From: G965250275 sp965250275
GTDB taxonomy: Bacteria; Pseudomonadota; Alphaproteobacteria; Rhodobacterales; Rhodobacteraceae
Assembly: GCA_965250275.1 (NCBI GenBank)
Contig: OZ252297.1
Location: forward strand, 2,418,001-2,482,000
Reading direction: 5' to 3'
Length of the DNA: 64,000 nt
In this document: in pieces, positions 33,904 through 42,946 of the stretch
Layout of the letters: each line of letters begins with the position of its first letter
Numbering within the stretch: position 1 is the first letter of the stretch
Made by a program: the position numbers and the translations under genes
Notes under the pieces: model-generated
Told to the model about the DNA's origin: nothing
Databases searched by the model: none
What the model saw: the letters and a program-made list of their open reading frames with translations, nothing else

Positions 33904-34913
33904 TGAAAGATCTGACCTGGCAACGGGATGAGTCCCATCTGCCGCCCGCGTTGCGCGGTTTGCGCATCCCGATGGTGGGGGCGCCGCTTTTCATCATCTC
34001 GGTACCCGAGCTGGTCATTGCACAATGCAAAGCCGGGATCATCGGGGCCTTTCCTGCCTTGAATGCCCGAGAGGGTGAGGGTGAGCATCCGTTGCTTGAC
34101 ACCTGGCTCACGCAGATCACCGAGGAGTTGGATCGCTACAATCAGGCCAATCCCGATACGCCGGCCGCACCTTTCGCCGTCAATCAGATCGTGCACCGTT
34201 CCAACGGACGCCTGGACCGCGACCTTGAGATTTGCGTCAAGCACAAGGTGCCGATCTGGATCACCTCGCTGGGCGCCCGCGTCGAGGTGAACGAAGCTGC
34301 GCATTCCTGCGGGGGCGTTGTGCTGCATGACATCATCAACAACACCTTTGCGCATAAGGCGATCGACAAAGGAGCGGACGGGCTGATTGCGGTGGCTGCA
34401 GGAGCCGGTGGGCATGCCGGTGCGCAATCCCCCATGGCCCTGATCCGCGAGATCCGCGAATGGTTCGACGGACCGTTGCTGCTGTCTGGCGCGATTTCCT
34501 GCGGTGAGTCCTTGCTGGCGGCGCGCGCCATGGGCGCGGACTTTGGCTATGTCGGCACACCGTTCATCGCCACGCACGAGGCCAACGCACAGGCCGAGTA
34601 CAAACAGATGATCGTGGAGTCGAGCGCGGAGGATATCGTTTACTCGTCGCTTTTCACCGGCGTCAGCGGCAACTACCTGCGCGGTTCAATCGAGGCAGCG
34701 GGCATGGATCCGGAAAACCTGCCGTCCGCGGACGCATCGTCTATGAACTTCTCTTCCGGATCGTCCAAGCCAAAGGCGTGGAAAACCATCTGGGGATCGG
34801 GGCAGGGCATTGGCGCAGTGAAGGCCATCGGCAATGTCGACGCGCTGGTGGATCGTATTGCGGATGAATACCACAGCGCCGGTCGAAAACTGGCCGTCGA
34901 GTTCTCGGGCTGA
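33903..34913 (+). CDS. Nitronate monooxygenase family flavoprotein
   Basis: 336 residues from the ATG in the TGATGA overlap. FMN TIM-barrel: IPMVGAPLFIISVPELVIAQ, CKAGIIGAFPALNA, GADGLIAVAAGAGGHAGAQS, LLLSGAISCGESLLAARAMG, ADFGYVGTPFIATHEANA. The family oxidises alkyl nitronates, but many members in acyl-CoA clusters have no nitro substrate and their reaction is unknown. Co-transcribed with thiolase and the second histidine phosphatase. Confidence 0.88.
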   Translation: MKDLTWQRDESHLPPALRGLRIPMVGAPLFIISVPELVIAQCKAGIIGAFPALNAREGEGEHPLLDTWLTQITEELDRYNQANPDTPAAPFAVNQIVHRSNGRLDRDLEICVKHKVPIWITSLGARVEVNEAAHSCGGVVLHDIINNTFAHKAIDKGADGLIAVAAGAGGHAGAQSPMALIREIREWFDGPLLLSGAISCGESLLAARAMGADFGYVGTPFIATHEANAQAEYKQMIVESSAEDIVYSSLFTGVSGNYLRGSIEAAGMDPENLPSADASSMNFSSGSSKPKAWKTIWGSGQGIGAVKAIGNVDALVDRIADEYHSAGRKLAVEFSG

Positions 34914-34916
34914 CAT

Positions 34917-35567
34917 ATGGCCGAACTGCTCGTGCTGCGACACGCTCAGGCGTCATTTGGATCGGACAACTATGACAAGCTGTCCGACCTCGGGCACCGC
35001 CAGTCTGAACTGGCGGGCGAGGCGCTGCGCGCGGCGGGCTGGGAACCAGATCGTGTGGTCACAGGCACGCTCACGCGGCACAAGGAAACCTTGAGCTCAA
35101 TGGGGTTTGCCGAACCGCCAGAGGAACACGCTGGCTGGAACGAGTACGATTTTCATGATCTGCTTGCGGTGAAGTTCGGGGGCAATGTGCCTGATCCGGT
35201 TCGGCACGACCGGAAAACGCATTTTCGCACGCTCCGCGACACGATCCTCGATTGGCAGGGCGGTGGAGTGCAGGGGGCGAAGGAGACCTATGCGGATTTC
35301 CGGAATCGCGTGCATGCGGCCCGGATGTTTTCAACCGATTGCGATGCGGACCGGGTCCTTGTGATTTCGTCAGGTGGGGCCATCGGGCAGTTGGTCTCAC
35401 ATGCGCTTGGTGCCCCGCCTGCTCAGATGATTGCCCTGAATCTCCAGGTCAAAAACACGTCGATGACACGGTTCATCTTTTCAAACAGCCGCTTTTTCCT
35501 GCATGAATTCAATGCCACCCCGCATTTGGCTGATGCGGAACGCGCAGCATTGATGAGCTATAGCTGA
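34917..35567 (+). CDS. Histidine phosphatase superfamily protein (second copy)
   Basis: 216 residues. LLVLRHAQASFGSDNYDKLS at the start holds the catalytic His with a RHAQ variant of RHGE; VLVISSGGAIGQLVSHALG sits where the second catalytic His is expected but reads SSGG, so that residue seems replaced. Three bases after the monooxygenase gene and ten before the kinase-like gene. The altered motif raises doubt about phosphatase activity. Confidence 0.82.
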   Translation: MAELLVLRHAQASFGSDNYDKLSDLGHRQSELAGEALRAAGWEPDRVVTGTLTRHKETLSSMGFAEPPEEHAGWNEYDFHDLLAVKFGGNVPDPVRHDRKTHFRTLRDTILDWQGGGVQGAKETYADFRNRVHAARMFSTDCDADRVLVISSGGAIGQLVSHALGAPPAQMIALNLQVKNTSMTRFIFSNSRFFLHEFNATPHLADAERAALMSYS

Positions 35568-35577
35568 GGGACGCGAC

Positions 35578-36609
35578 ATGACACAGGACACCCAAACGCT
35601 CGATCTGGAGGCCGTGGACAAGTACCTGACCGCGCACCTGCCGGGCTACGCCGGCCCGCTGGACGCCTCGAAGTTCCAGACCGGTCAGTCGAATCCGACC
35701 TTTTTGCTGAAGACACCTGCACGCAACTACGTGCTGCGGCGGAAACCGCCGGGTCAGCTTCTGAAATCCGCGCATGCGGTGGATCGGGAGTTTCGGGTTC
35801 AAAGGGCGCTCGCAGAGACCGATGTTCCGGTCGCAGGCATGCATCTCTTGTGCGAGGACGACGATGTCATCGGGTCGATGTTCTACATCATGGACCATAT
35901 GGACGGGCGCAACTTCAACGATCCGATAATGGAAGGGGAGGACAACGTCACTCGAAGCGCGGTCATCGACGAGATGAACCGAGTTCTGGCCGCGCTGCAC
36001 ATGGTGGACATCAATGCGGTGGGCTTGGAGGACTATGGCCCGCCAGGGCACTACCTGCAGCGTCAGGTTGGACGTTGGTCCAAACAGTACAGGGCGTCCG
36101 AAACGGAAACCGTGCCAGCCATGGATGAGTTGATCGTCGAGCTGGAAAGCCGGATGCCGGCAGACGATGGCCAGCGCACTTTGGTGCATGGGGACTACAG
36201 GATCGACAATATGATTTTCGACAAGTCAGGCCCGGCCTGCCTCGCGGTGCTCGATTGGGAGCTCAGCACCATCGGGCATCCTTACGCTGATCTGGCTTCT
36301 GTGATCATGCAGTGGCAATTGCCCGCCGGGAAAGAAGGACGCGGCCTTCAGGGCGTGAACCGTGCGGATCTCGGACTCCCTTCGGATCAGGCATTTATCG
36401 AGGCGTATTGCGCCCGGCGCGGGCTGTCCGGCGTGGACAATTTTGGGTATTTCCTGTCGTTCAGCTTCTTTCGAATGGCGGCCATCGTGCAGGGCGTCCT
36501 GAAACGCGGTCTGGACGGCAATGCTTCGAATCCTGAACGGGCGCTGCGACTGGGTCAATTCGTACCTGTGTTTGCACAGCATGGTCTGAACGCGATGAAG
36601 GCGGGCTAG
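35578..36609 (+). CDS. Phosphotransferase family protein (ACAD10/LvaA-like kinase fold)
   Basis: 343 residues, aminoglycoside-phosphotransferase fold (PF01636): QTGQSNPTFLLKTPARNYVL, catalytic HGDYRIDNMIFD near residue 203 and metal-binding LDWELSTIGHPYADLASV. Close in form to the kinase domains of ACAD10/11 and to LvaA, which phosphorylate 4-hydroxyacyl-CoA before elimination. An acyl-CoA hydroxyl kinase role is therefore a reasonable inference from its setting. Two bases separate it from the IclR gene. Confidence 0.88.
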   Translation: MTQDTQTLDLEAVDKYLTAHLPGYAGPLDASKFQTGQSNPTFLLKTPARNYVLRRKPPGQLLKSAHAVDREFRVQRALAETDVPVAGMHLLCEDDDVIGSMFYIMDHMDGRNFNDPIMEGEDNVTRSAVIDEMNRVLAALHMVDINAVGLEDYGPPGHYLQRQVGRWSKQYRASETETVPAMDELIVELESRMPADDGQRTLVHGDYRIDNMIFDKSGPACLAVLDWELSTIGHPYADLASVIMQWQLPAGKEGRGLQGVNRADLGLPSDQAFIEAYCARRGLSGVDNFGYFLSFSFFRMAAIVQGVLKRGLDGNASNPERALRLGQFVPVFAQHGLNAMKAG

Positions 36610-36611
36610 GG

Positions 36612-37406
36612 ATGGAGGATCATGTCAGGCCACAGGCGGAGGATGAAAAGGACCGCAACTTTGTCACTGCGCTTGCGCGTGGACTGGACGTTTTGCGCGC
36701 TTTTCGACCCAACGAAACGAACCTGACAAACACCGACATCTCTGAGCGTACGGGACTTCCAAAAGCCACGGTGTCGCGCCTGACGCACACCTTGTGTAAG
36801 CTCGACTACCTGGTCGCCGATACACGCACCGGCACTTATCGGCTTGGCGTTGGGGTGCTGCAACTTGGGTTCGGCGTGCTCTGCGGCATGGAAATCGGGG
36901 AGCGCGCCGCGCAGGTGATGCGCGATCTGCGCAATGGTCCCAACTCTTACATCACCGTGGCGCTTGCTGAACGACATCAGATGGATGCGATCTACATCGC
37001 GGTGCGCCGCTCGCGCGAAGCATTGGCGCTGACGATGCACGTCGGCTCGCGGCTGCCCCTGTATTTCTCGGCGGTTGGCCGCGCCATTCTGGTGGGCCTG
37101 CCGGATGACGAACGCGAGGCCGCTTTTGCGCAGGCATATGAAATGGAGCCTGAGGGGGATGCGGCGCGGCGCAAGAGCATCGCCACGGCCCAGTCGGAGT
37201 ATCAGTCGCAAGGGTTTTGCACGGGTTACGGAGACTGGAGGCCAGATGTGAACGGCATCGCGGTCCCCGTTTTCACGCTGAGCGGGTCCAGGGTCTATGG
37301 CCTCAATGTTGGCGGACCGGCTTTTCATGTGAAGCGCAAGCAGCTCGAAACTGTCTACGGCAAGCGGCTCATTGCGGCGGCAGAGCAATTGCGGCTGCAG
37401 CCCTGA
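36612..37406 (+). CDS. IclR family transcriptional regulator
   Basis: 264 residues. Winged HTH at about 18-80 (ALARGLDVLRAFRPNETNLT, SERTGLPKATVSRLTHTLCK) and an effector domain with IAVRRSREALALTMHVGSRL and GNGIAVPVF-like VNGIAVPVFTLSG. Last gene of the SDR-thiolase-kinase operon and 470 bases before the LIV transporter operon; it probably controls both. Effector probably a pathway intermediate. Confidence 0.92.
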   Translation: MEDHVRPQAEDEKDRNFVTALARGLDVLRAFRPNETNLTNTDISERTGLPKATVSRLTHTLCKLDYLVADTRTGTYRLGVGVLQLGFGVLCGMEIGERAAQVMRDLRNGPNSYITVALAERHQMDAIYIAVRRSREALALTMHVGSRLPLYFSAVGRAILVGLPDDEREAAFAQAYEMEPEGDAARRKSIATAQSEYQSQGFCTGYGDWRPDVNGIAVPVFTLSGSRVYGLNVGGPAFHVKRKQLETVYGKRLIAAAEQLRLQP

Positions 37407-37877
37407 GGTCGGGTGAGATTCGCTGCACTGCCGCGAAATAGCGTTCTGCACAGCGAAACAGGTCGTCTGATTGGGGTTGTTCGAAAATTGATCACGCCTG
37501 CCTGTATTGGGGGCAGTTCGCGACGTTGCGTCATCCCGTCGATGCGCAGTGGTCTTGGCACGTTTTGGTGCAGTGCGCATTTGCGCCCAAAGGCAATCAA
37601 CGTCGGAGAGGTCGGTGCAATGCTTCAAAAAAATATTTACTTAACAAGGATATAAACTCTACAGTTCATGTTGTGCGCTCCAGCCAATCGAAGCCCCAAA
37701 CATGCGTGCTGGCCAAAAAACAAAGGGGGCAGTTCGACCGATGTCCGGGCCTCTGAAGGATTGCTGGCAAACGCTTGACTTTGACCCTCAGTGTGCAAGG
37801 CTTCGCCCAAGGCTCGGGGCGGCTCTCACGACCAACCGCACCAAAACAAACCGGCCTTACCATTGGGAGGAAGCTAA
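37407..37877. other. Intergenic region before the LIV transporter operon
   Basis: About 470 bases. It contains the second 15-bp dyad (37444-37458) and a strongly AT-rich stretch at 37623-37665 that could include promoter elements. GGGAGGAAGC before the transporter ATG is the ribosome binding site. No open frame looks protein-like. Confidence 0.5.
37444..37458. promoter_or_regulatory. Candidate IclR-type operator, site 2
   Basis: TTCTG-CACAG-CGAAA, matching site 1 at 13 of 15 positions. It lies 38 bases after the IclR stop and about 420 bases before the LivK-type gene. Confidence 0.45.
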
Positions 37878-39125
37878 ATGCGCAGAACAACCAAGTTTGG
37901 CGTTACGGCGGCTCTTGCACTGGCTCTCAGTGCGACTGCGTCGTTCGCCGAAAACATCAAGATTGCCTTTATCGACCCGCTGAGCGGTCCGTTCGCCGGC
38001 ACCGGTACCAACGGCCTGCACCAGTTTGAGTTCGCAGCCGATCATCTGGTTAATGAAAAGGGTGGCGTGCTGGACGGGCAGATGTTCGAGATTGTCGGCT
38101 TCGACAACAAGATCAGCCCGAAGGAATCTCTGATCCAGCTGCAAGTCGCAATCGACCAGGGCATTCGTTACATCGCGCAGGGCAACAGCTCGGGCGTGGC
38201 GAACGCACTGACCGAAGCCATCGACAAGCATAACCGCCGGAACCCGGACAACCGCGTTCTGTTCCTGAACTATTCGGCTGTGGACCCGGCGCTGACCAAC
38301 GACAAGTGCAACTTCTGGCACTTCCGTTTTGACGCCAACGCCGACATCAAGATGGACGCGCTGACGGACTCCATTGCCGCCAACGAAGACATCAAGAAGG
38401 TCTATATCATCGGTCAGGACTACAGCTTCGGCAAAGCGGTTGCTGCGGCAGCGGTGAAGTTCCTGGGTGAAAAGCGGCCCGACATTGAAATCGTGGGCAA
38501 CGAATTGCACCCGATCGGCAAGGTGAAGGACTTCACACCCTACAGCCGCAAGATCGTTTCGTCCGGCGCGGACGCGATGATCACCGGCAACTGGGGTGCG
38601 GACATGCTGGGTCTCGGCAAGTCGGTTCTGGAGAACGGCTATACCGGCCCGATCTACACCTACTATGCTGCGGCTGACGGGATCACGGCGGCCTTTGGCG
38701 AAGTTGGTGACGGATCGCTGCGTCTTGTGGCAGAGGGTCAGATCAACCCACCGCCAAACGAGCGTGCGGCTGCCTTTGTCGAAGGGTTCAAAGCGAAGCA
38801 TCCGGATGGCAACGTAAGCCAGGCGCGGATCGCCAACACCATCGAAATGCTGGCCAAGGCCATCAATCAGGCCGGAACGGCTGATGATGTTGTGGCTGTT
38901 GCCAATGAGTTGTCGGGCATGGAGCACGAGAGCATTTGGGGTGGTAAGCTGATGATGCGCCCGCAGGATCACCAACTGATCCAGAACGTGCACATCATGG
39001 CGCACACCAACGAAGACATCGTCTATGATTACGATAACTCCGGCTACGGTGTGAAAGTGATCCGCACGGTTCCGATGGCAGCGATGGACAGCGCCACGAC
39101 CTGCCAGATGAAAGCTCCGTCCTAA
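37878..39125 (+). CDS. ABC transporter substrate-binding protein, LivK type
   Basis: 415 residues with a signal peptide (RRTTKFGVTAALALALSATA, cleavage after SFA near residue 24). Periplasmic type I binding fold: IKIAFIDPLSGPFAGTGTNG, KVYIIGQDYSFGKAVAAAAV, DAMITGNWGADMLGLGKSVL. This Peripla_BP_6 group takes branched-chain amino acids, aromatic acids or amides; the genes around it suggest an organic acid. Followed by a strong hairpin before the permease gene, which favours higher expression of the binding protein. Confidence 0.92.
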   Translation: MRRTTKFGVTAALALALSATASFAENIKIAFIDPLSGPFAGTGTNGLHQFEFAADHLVNEKGGVLDGQMFEIVGFDNKISPKESLIQLQVAIDQGIRYIAQGNSSGVANALTEAIDKHNRRNPDNRVLFLNYSAVDPALTNDKCNFWHFRFDANADIKMDALTDSIAANEDIKKVYIIGQDYSFGKAVAAAAVKFLGEKRPDIEIVGNELHPIGKVKDFTPYSRKIVSSGADAMITGNWGADMLGLGKSVLENGYTGPIYTYYAAADGITAAFGEVGDGSLRLVAEGQINPPPNERAAAFVEGFKAKHPDGNVSQARIANTIEMLAKAINQAGTADDVVAVANELSGMEHESIWGGKLMMRPQDHQLIQNVHIMAHTNEDIVYDYDNSGYGVKVIRTVPMAAMDSATTCQMKAPS

Positions 39126-39138
39126 ACGCAGGACTATC

Positions 39139-39166
39139 CGGGCCTGCCCGCACGCGGGCAGGCCCG
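39139..39166 (+). terminator. Perfect 12-bp hairpin between binding protein and permease genes
   Basis: CGGGCCTGCCCG and CGGGCAGGCCCG around CACG. No T-run follows, so it should protect the upstream mRNA or attenuate rather than stop transcription. Typical for ABC operons where the binding protein is made in excess. Confidence 0.75.
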
Positions 39167-39213
39167 ATCTGTTTGCTGACCTCATTCGACCAGACCGCTG
39201 AAAGGGAGGGCTT

Positions 39214-40170
39214 ATGGACCTCGTACTCGTCAACCTGATCGACGGGCTTGTGACCGGACTACTGCTCTTTATGCTGTCCGCTGGCCTAACGCTCATTTTT
39301 TCGATGATGGGTGTGCTGAATTTCGCGCATGCCAGCTTTTACATGCTGGGCGCTTACTTCGCGTATCAGATCAGCACGTACTTCGGGTTCTGGACGGGCC
39401 TTCTTATTGCCCCGCTCATAGTCGGGGTCATGGGCGCCGGGGTCGAACGCTACGGTCTGCGCCGTGTGCACCAGTACGGGCACGTGCCTGAGCTGATTTT
39501 CACCTTTGGTCTGGCCTTGCTGATCGAGGAACTGGTGCAGTTCATCTGGGGCAAGAACCAGATGCCCTATGATCCGCCGGAAATTCTGCAGTTCACGTTG
39601 TTCTCGATTTCGGGGAATGCGGTTCCGGCCTACAAAATTTTCATGATCTTCGTCTCCATGGCGATCTTCATGATCCTTCTCTACATCCTGACCCGCACGC
39701 GCGTCGGCATGATCATTCAGGCCGCACTGAGCTATCCCAAGACCGTCGAAGCGCTGGGGCACAACGTGCCTTTAGTCTTCATGGGGGTATTTGGTGTTGG
39801 CACGGCCCTCGCCGGTGTGGCGGGCGTGATTGCCGGCCCCGTTCTGGGCACCTTCCCGGGAATGGCCTTTGTTCTGGGATCGATTGTCTTTGTGACTATT
39901 GTGATCGGGGGGCTTGGCTCTTTGTGGGGCGCGCTGGCCGCCTCTTTGCTCATAGGGTGGATGACCACCTTTGCCGCCGCTTACAACGTCCGCTTCGAAG
40001 ACATCCTGATGGGGCTGGGCTTCACCAAACCCGAAGACCTGTCCGAAAACCTCTTCCGTGACATCTGGACACTGACCATGCCGCAGATCGGGCCAATCCT
40101 GCCTTACATCCTGATGGTGCTAATCCTTGTCTTCCGACCGCACGGCCTGTTGGGGAAACGTGACTCATGA
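39214..40170 (+). CDS. Branched-chain-type ABC transporter permease, LivH family
   Basis: 318 residues, about eight hydrophobic segments. LIDGLVTGLLLFMLSAGLTL and SMMGVLNFAHASFYMLGAYF are the LivH N-terminal signature; TIVIGGLGSLWGALAASLLI carries the EAA-like loop. Inner-membrane subunit with LivM. ATGA overlap with the next gene. Confidence 0.92.
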   Translation: MDLVLVNLIDGLVTGLLLFMLSAGLTLIFSMMGVLNFAHASFYMLGAYFAYQISTYFGFWTGLLIAPLIVGVMGAGVERYGLRRVHQYGHVPELIFTFGLALLIEELVQFIWGKNQMPYDPPEILQFTLFSISGNAVPAYKIFMIFVSMAIFMILLYILTRTRVGMIIQAALSYPKTVEALGHNVPLVFMGVFGVGTALAGVAGVIAGPVLGTFPGMAFVLGSIVFVTIVIGGLGSLWGALAASLLIGWMTTFAAAYNVRFEDILMGLGFTKPEDLSENLFRDIWTLTMPQIGPILPYILMVLILVFRPHGLLGKRDS

Positions 40171-41480
40171 CCGATCAACTGACCACAGACCCGACCAAGC
40201 CGGCCCAGCGCATGCGTGCGGGCAGCATGACGATCACGACGATGCCATGGGTTGTCAGCGGGCTGATCCTACTGGTGCTGCCGTTTGTTTTCACAAACAA
40301 TTCCGCCATCACGATCATGAACCAGATGTCGATCACGATCATCTTCGCGCTGGCCTATAATATGCTGCTGGGGCAGGGCGGGATGCTAAGTTTCGGCCAC
40401 GCCGTGTACATGGGGGTCGGTGGGTTTGCCTGCGTGCACCTTATGAACATGTCGGGCGTATTTGCAGTCATGCCGCTGCCGCTTCTTCCGATTTTCGGCG
40501 GCTTGTTCGGCATGGGATTGGCCACCATCGTGGGCGCCTTTTCCACCCGAAAGGCGGGGACCGTGTTCGCGATGATTTCTTTGGGGGTGGGCGAGCTGAT
40601 CGCCGCCTGCTCGGTCATCATCGTCGCGTTCTTCGGCGGTGAAGAGGGGATCTCGGGCGACCGGACCTACGCGCTGCCGTTCTTCGGCGTCGAGTTCCTG
40701 CGCCAGATCGAGGTTTACTACCTGATTGCATTCTGGCTGCTGGTGTCGGCCCTGCTGATGTACCTGTTCTCCCGCACGCCAGTGGGGCGCATGGCCAACG
40801 CCGTGCGCGACAACCCTGAGCGGGCCGAGTTTCTGGGCTATTCCGCGCGGTGGGTGCGGTTCTACAGCTTTGTCGCGTCGGGGTTCTTTGCGGGGATCGC
40901 GGGCGGTCTTTTTGCGATCAACTATGAAATCCTGACCGAAGAGAACCTCAACACAACCTCTTCGGGCATCATCCTTCTGGTGACTTTCCTGGGGGGTGTC
41001 GGGTTCTTCTTTGGTCCCATCCTCGGTGCCATCGTGTTCACGCTGGTGCAGACGGTGCTGAGCCTCGAGACGGAACTTTGGGCCTTTTATGCGGGTATTC
41101 TATTTGTCGCGACGGTCATGTTCTTCCCCGGCGGACTGGCCGGACTGATCATGATGCACGTTCCGGCCATGCGGCTGGGCAAGGCGCGGTTGCTGGTAAT
41201 GCCGTATCTCAAAACGCTTCTACCCGGGCTCTTATGCGTTCTGGGTGGCGCCGCGCTTGTCGAAATGATCTTCCATTATCGCCATGCAACCGCAGGCGAT
41301 GAAGAGATGACAATCTATTGGACCACCTTCAACAGCCACGACATTCTGCCATGGGTGATTGCTTTGGGCGCCACGGCCCTCGGGTTCTGGCTGGTCAGAC
41401 GTAATGCGCCGGAAATGACAGAGGCCTGGGGACAGGCCAACACCCCTGATCGCGCGCCACAGGAGCAAAAAGCCGCATGA
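40167..41480 (+). CDS. Branched-chain-type ABC transporter permease, LivM family
   Basis: 437 residues. ALAYNMLLGQGGMLSFGHAV is the LivM signature; MANAVRDNPERAEFLGYSAR and LVTFLGGVGFFFGPILGAIV follow. An extra C-terminal part with two further hydrophobic segments (after residue 340) makes it longer than the usual 330-360 residues. Overlaps neighbours by four bases on both sides. Confidence 0.92.
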   Translation: MTDQLTTDPTKPAQRMRAGSMTITTMPWVVSGLILLVLPFVFTNNSAITIMNQMSITIIFALAYNMLLGQGGMLSFGHAVYMGVGGFACVHLMNMSGVFAVMPLPLLPIFGGLFGMGLATIVGAFSTRKAGTVFAMISLGVGELIAACSVIIVAFFGGEEGISGDRTYALPFFGVEFLRQIEVYYLIAFWLLVSALLMYLFSRTPVGRMANAVRDNPERAEFLGYSARWVRFYSFVASGFFAGIAGGLFAINYEILTEENLNTTSSGIILLVTFLGGVGFFFGPILGAIVFTLVQTVLSLETELWAFYAGILFVATVMFFPGGLAGLIMMHVPAMRLGKARLLVMPYLKTLLPGLLCVLGGAALVEMIFHYRHATAGDEEMTIYWTTFNSHDILPWVIALGATALGFWLVRRNAPEMTEAWGQANTPDRAPQEQKAA

Positions 41481-42235
41481 CATCTGCTTTGCAACTGGAC
41501 AACCTGCACAAAAGCTTTGGCAGGGCTGAAATCATTCGTGGGGTCGATCTGGACATCCGGACCGGGGAACGGCACGCCATTATCGGGCCAAACGGGGCGG
41601 GCAAATCCACTCTGTTCAACCTGATCACCGGGCGGTTCCCGGCGACATCCGGAACTGTGCGCCTGCATGGACAGGATCTGGCGGGGATGGCCCCCTACGA
41701 GATCAACCGCATGGGTCTCAGCCGGTCGTTCCAGATCACCAACATCTTTCCGAAGATGACCGTGTTTGAGAACGTGCGCTGTTCGCTGCTTTGGTCCAAG
41801 GGGTATAAGTATTCCTTCTGGAATATGGTCAGCCGCAGCCAGGACCTGACAGATGGGGCCGAGGCGATCCTGGACCAGATCAACTTGACCGAGCGACGGG
41901 ATCTGCCCGCAGGCGTGTTGTCCTATGCAGAGCAACGGGCGCTTGAGATTGGGATCACGATCGCAGGTGGGGCGGACGTGATCATGCTGGACGAACCAAC
42001 CGCCGGCATGAGCCATTCCGAAACGGACTACATCGTCGAGCTGATCCGCAAGGTTACCGAGGACAAGACCCTGATCATGGTGGAGCACGATATGGGAGTT
42101 GTATTCGGACTGGCTGACCAGATTTCGGTTCTGGTCTATGGCGAGATCATCGCGACCGGGCGGCCCGAAGACGTGCGGGGTGATCCCAAAGTGCAAGAAG
42201 CCTATCTGGGCGCGGCTCTGGAGGCTGAACACTGA
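41477..42235 (+). CDS. ABC transporter ATP-binding protein, LivG family
   Basis: 252 residues. Walker A GPNGAGKSTLFNLITG near residue 38, Walker B VIMLDEPTAGMS near 170, H-loop VEHDMGVVFGLAD. The signature loop is LSYAEQRALEIG in place of LSGGQ, as usual in LivG-like proteins. Energises the transporter with the next protein. Confidence 0.93.
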   Translation: MTSALQLDNLHKSFGRAEIIRGVDLDIRTGERHAIIGPNGAGKSTLFNLITGRFPATSGTVRLHGQDLAGMAPYEINRMGLSRSFQITNIFPKMTVFENVRCSLLWSKGYKYSFWNMVSRSQDLTDGAEAILDQINLTERRDLPAGVLSYAEQRALEIGITIAGGADVIMLDEPTAGMSHSETDYIVELIRKVTEDKTLIMVEHDMGVVFGLADQISVLVYGEIIATGRPEDVRGDPKVQEAYLGAALEAEH

Positions 42236-42936
42236 TGCTCGATGTACAGGACATGCACGCCTACTATGGCAAGTCGCACATCCTCCAGGGGGTGACGATG
42301 AACATTCAGGAAGGCGAGATCGTTGCCTTGCTGGGGCGCAACGGGGTCGGCCGATCGACAACCTGCAAGGCCGTCATGGGCGAGGTGGAGCCGCATGGTT
42401 CTGTGACGTTCAAGGGTAAGCAGATTGCCGGAAAGAAAGCCTACGAGATCGCCAATCTCGGTATCGGATATGTGCCCGAAAACCGGGATATCTTTCCGGG
42501 ATTGACCACCCGTCAGAACCTGACACTGGGGCTCAAACCGGGTCAGAAGGACGGCGAAGGCCGGTGGTCGATGCAGGACATGTTCAACATGTTCGAGAAC
42601 CTTGAACGCCGCGCTGATGTTGAGGCGTCCGTTCTGTCAGGTGGCGAACAGCAGATGCTGACGATGTGCCGCACGCTGATGGGCGATCCGGATTTCATCA
42701 TGATCGACGAACCGACCGAGGGTTTGTCGCCTCAGATGACGCAAAAGGTGGCGGAGCTGCTTCAGGAGATTGCCAAGCGGGGCATCGCAACCCTGTTGGT
42801 GGAGCAAAAGCTTGCCATTGCCATGGACATCGCACACCGCGTGTACGTCATGGGCCATGGGCAGGTGGTGTTTGAAGGCACGCCGCAGGAACTGCGCGAT
42901 CGGGACGACGTTCGCAAGGAATGGCTGGAGGTCTGA
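42235..42936 (+). CDS. ABC transporter ATP-binding protein, LivF family, with Walker A Arg
   Basis: 233 residues. Walker A reads GRNGVGRSTTCKAVMG: Arg40 stands where the nucleotide-binding Lys normally is. Other motifs are normal: signature LSGGEQQMLTMCRTLMG, Walker B FIMIDEPTEGLS, H-loop VEQKLAIAMDI. Starts on the last base of livG. Either this subunit has reduced hydrolysis or Arg substitutes; some LivF-like proteins in proteobacteria share it as I recall. Confidence 0.92.
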   Translation: MLDVQDMHAYYGKSHILQGVTMNIQEGEIVALLGRNGVGRSTTCKAVMGEVEPHGSVTFKGKQIAGKKAYEIANLGIGYVPENRDIFPGLTTRQNLTLGLKPGQKDGEGRWSMQDMFNMFENLERRADVEASVLSGGEQQMLTMCRTLMGDPDFIMIDEPTEGLSPQMTQKVAELLQEIAKRGIATLLVEQKLAIAMDIAHRVYVMGHGQVVFEGTPQELRDRDDVRKEWLEV

Positions 42937-42946
42937 CGGGGCGCAG

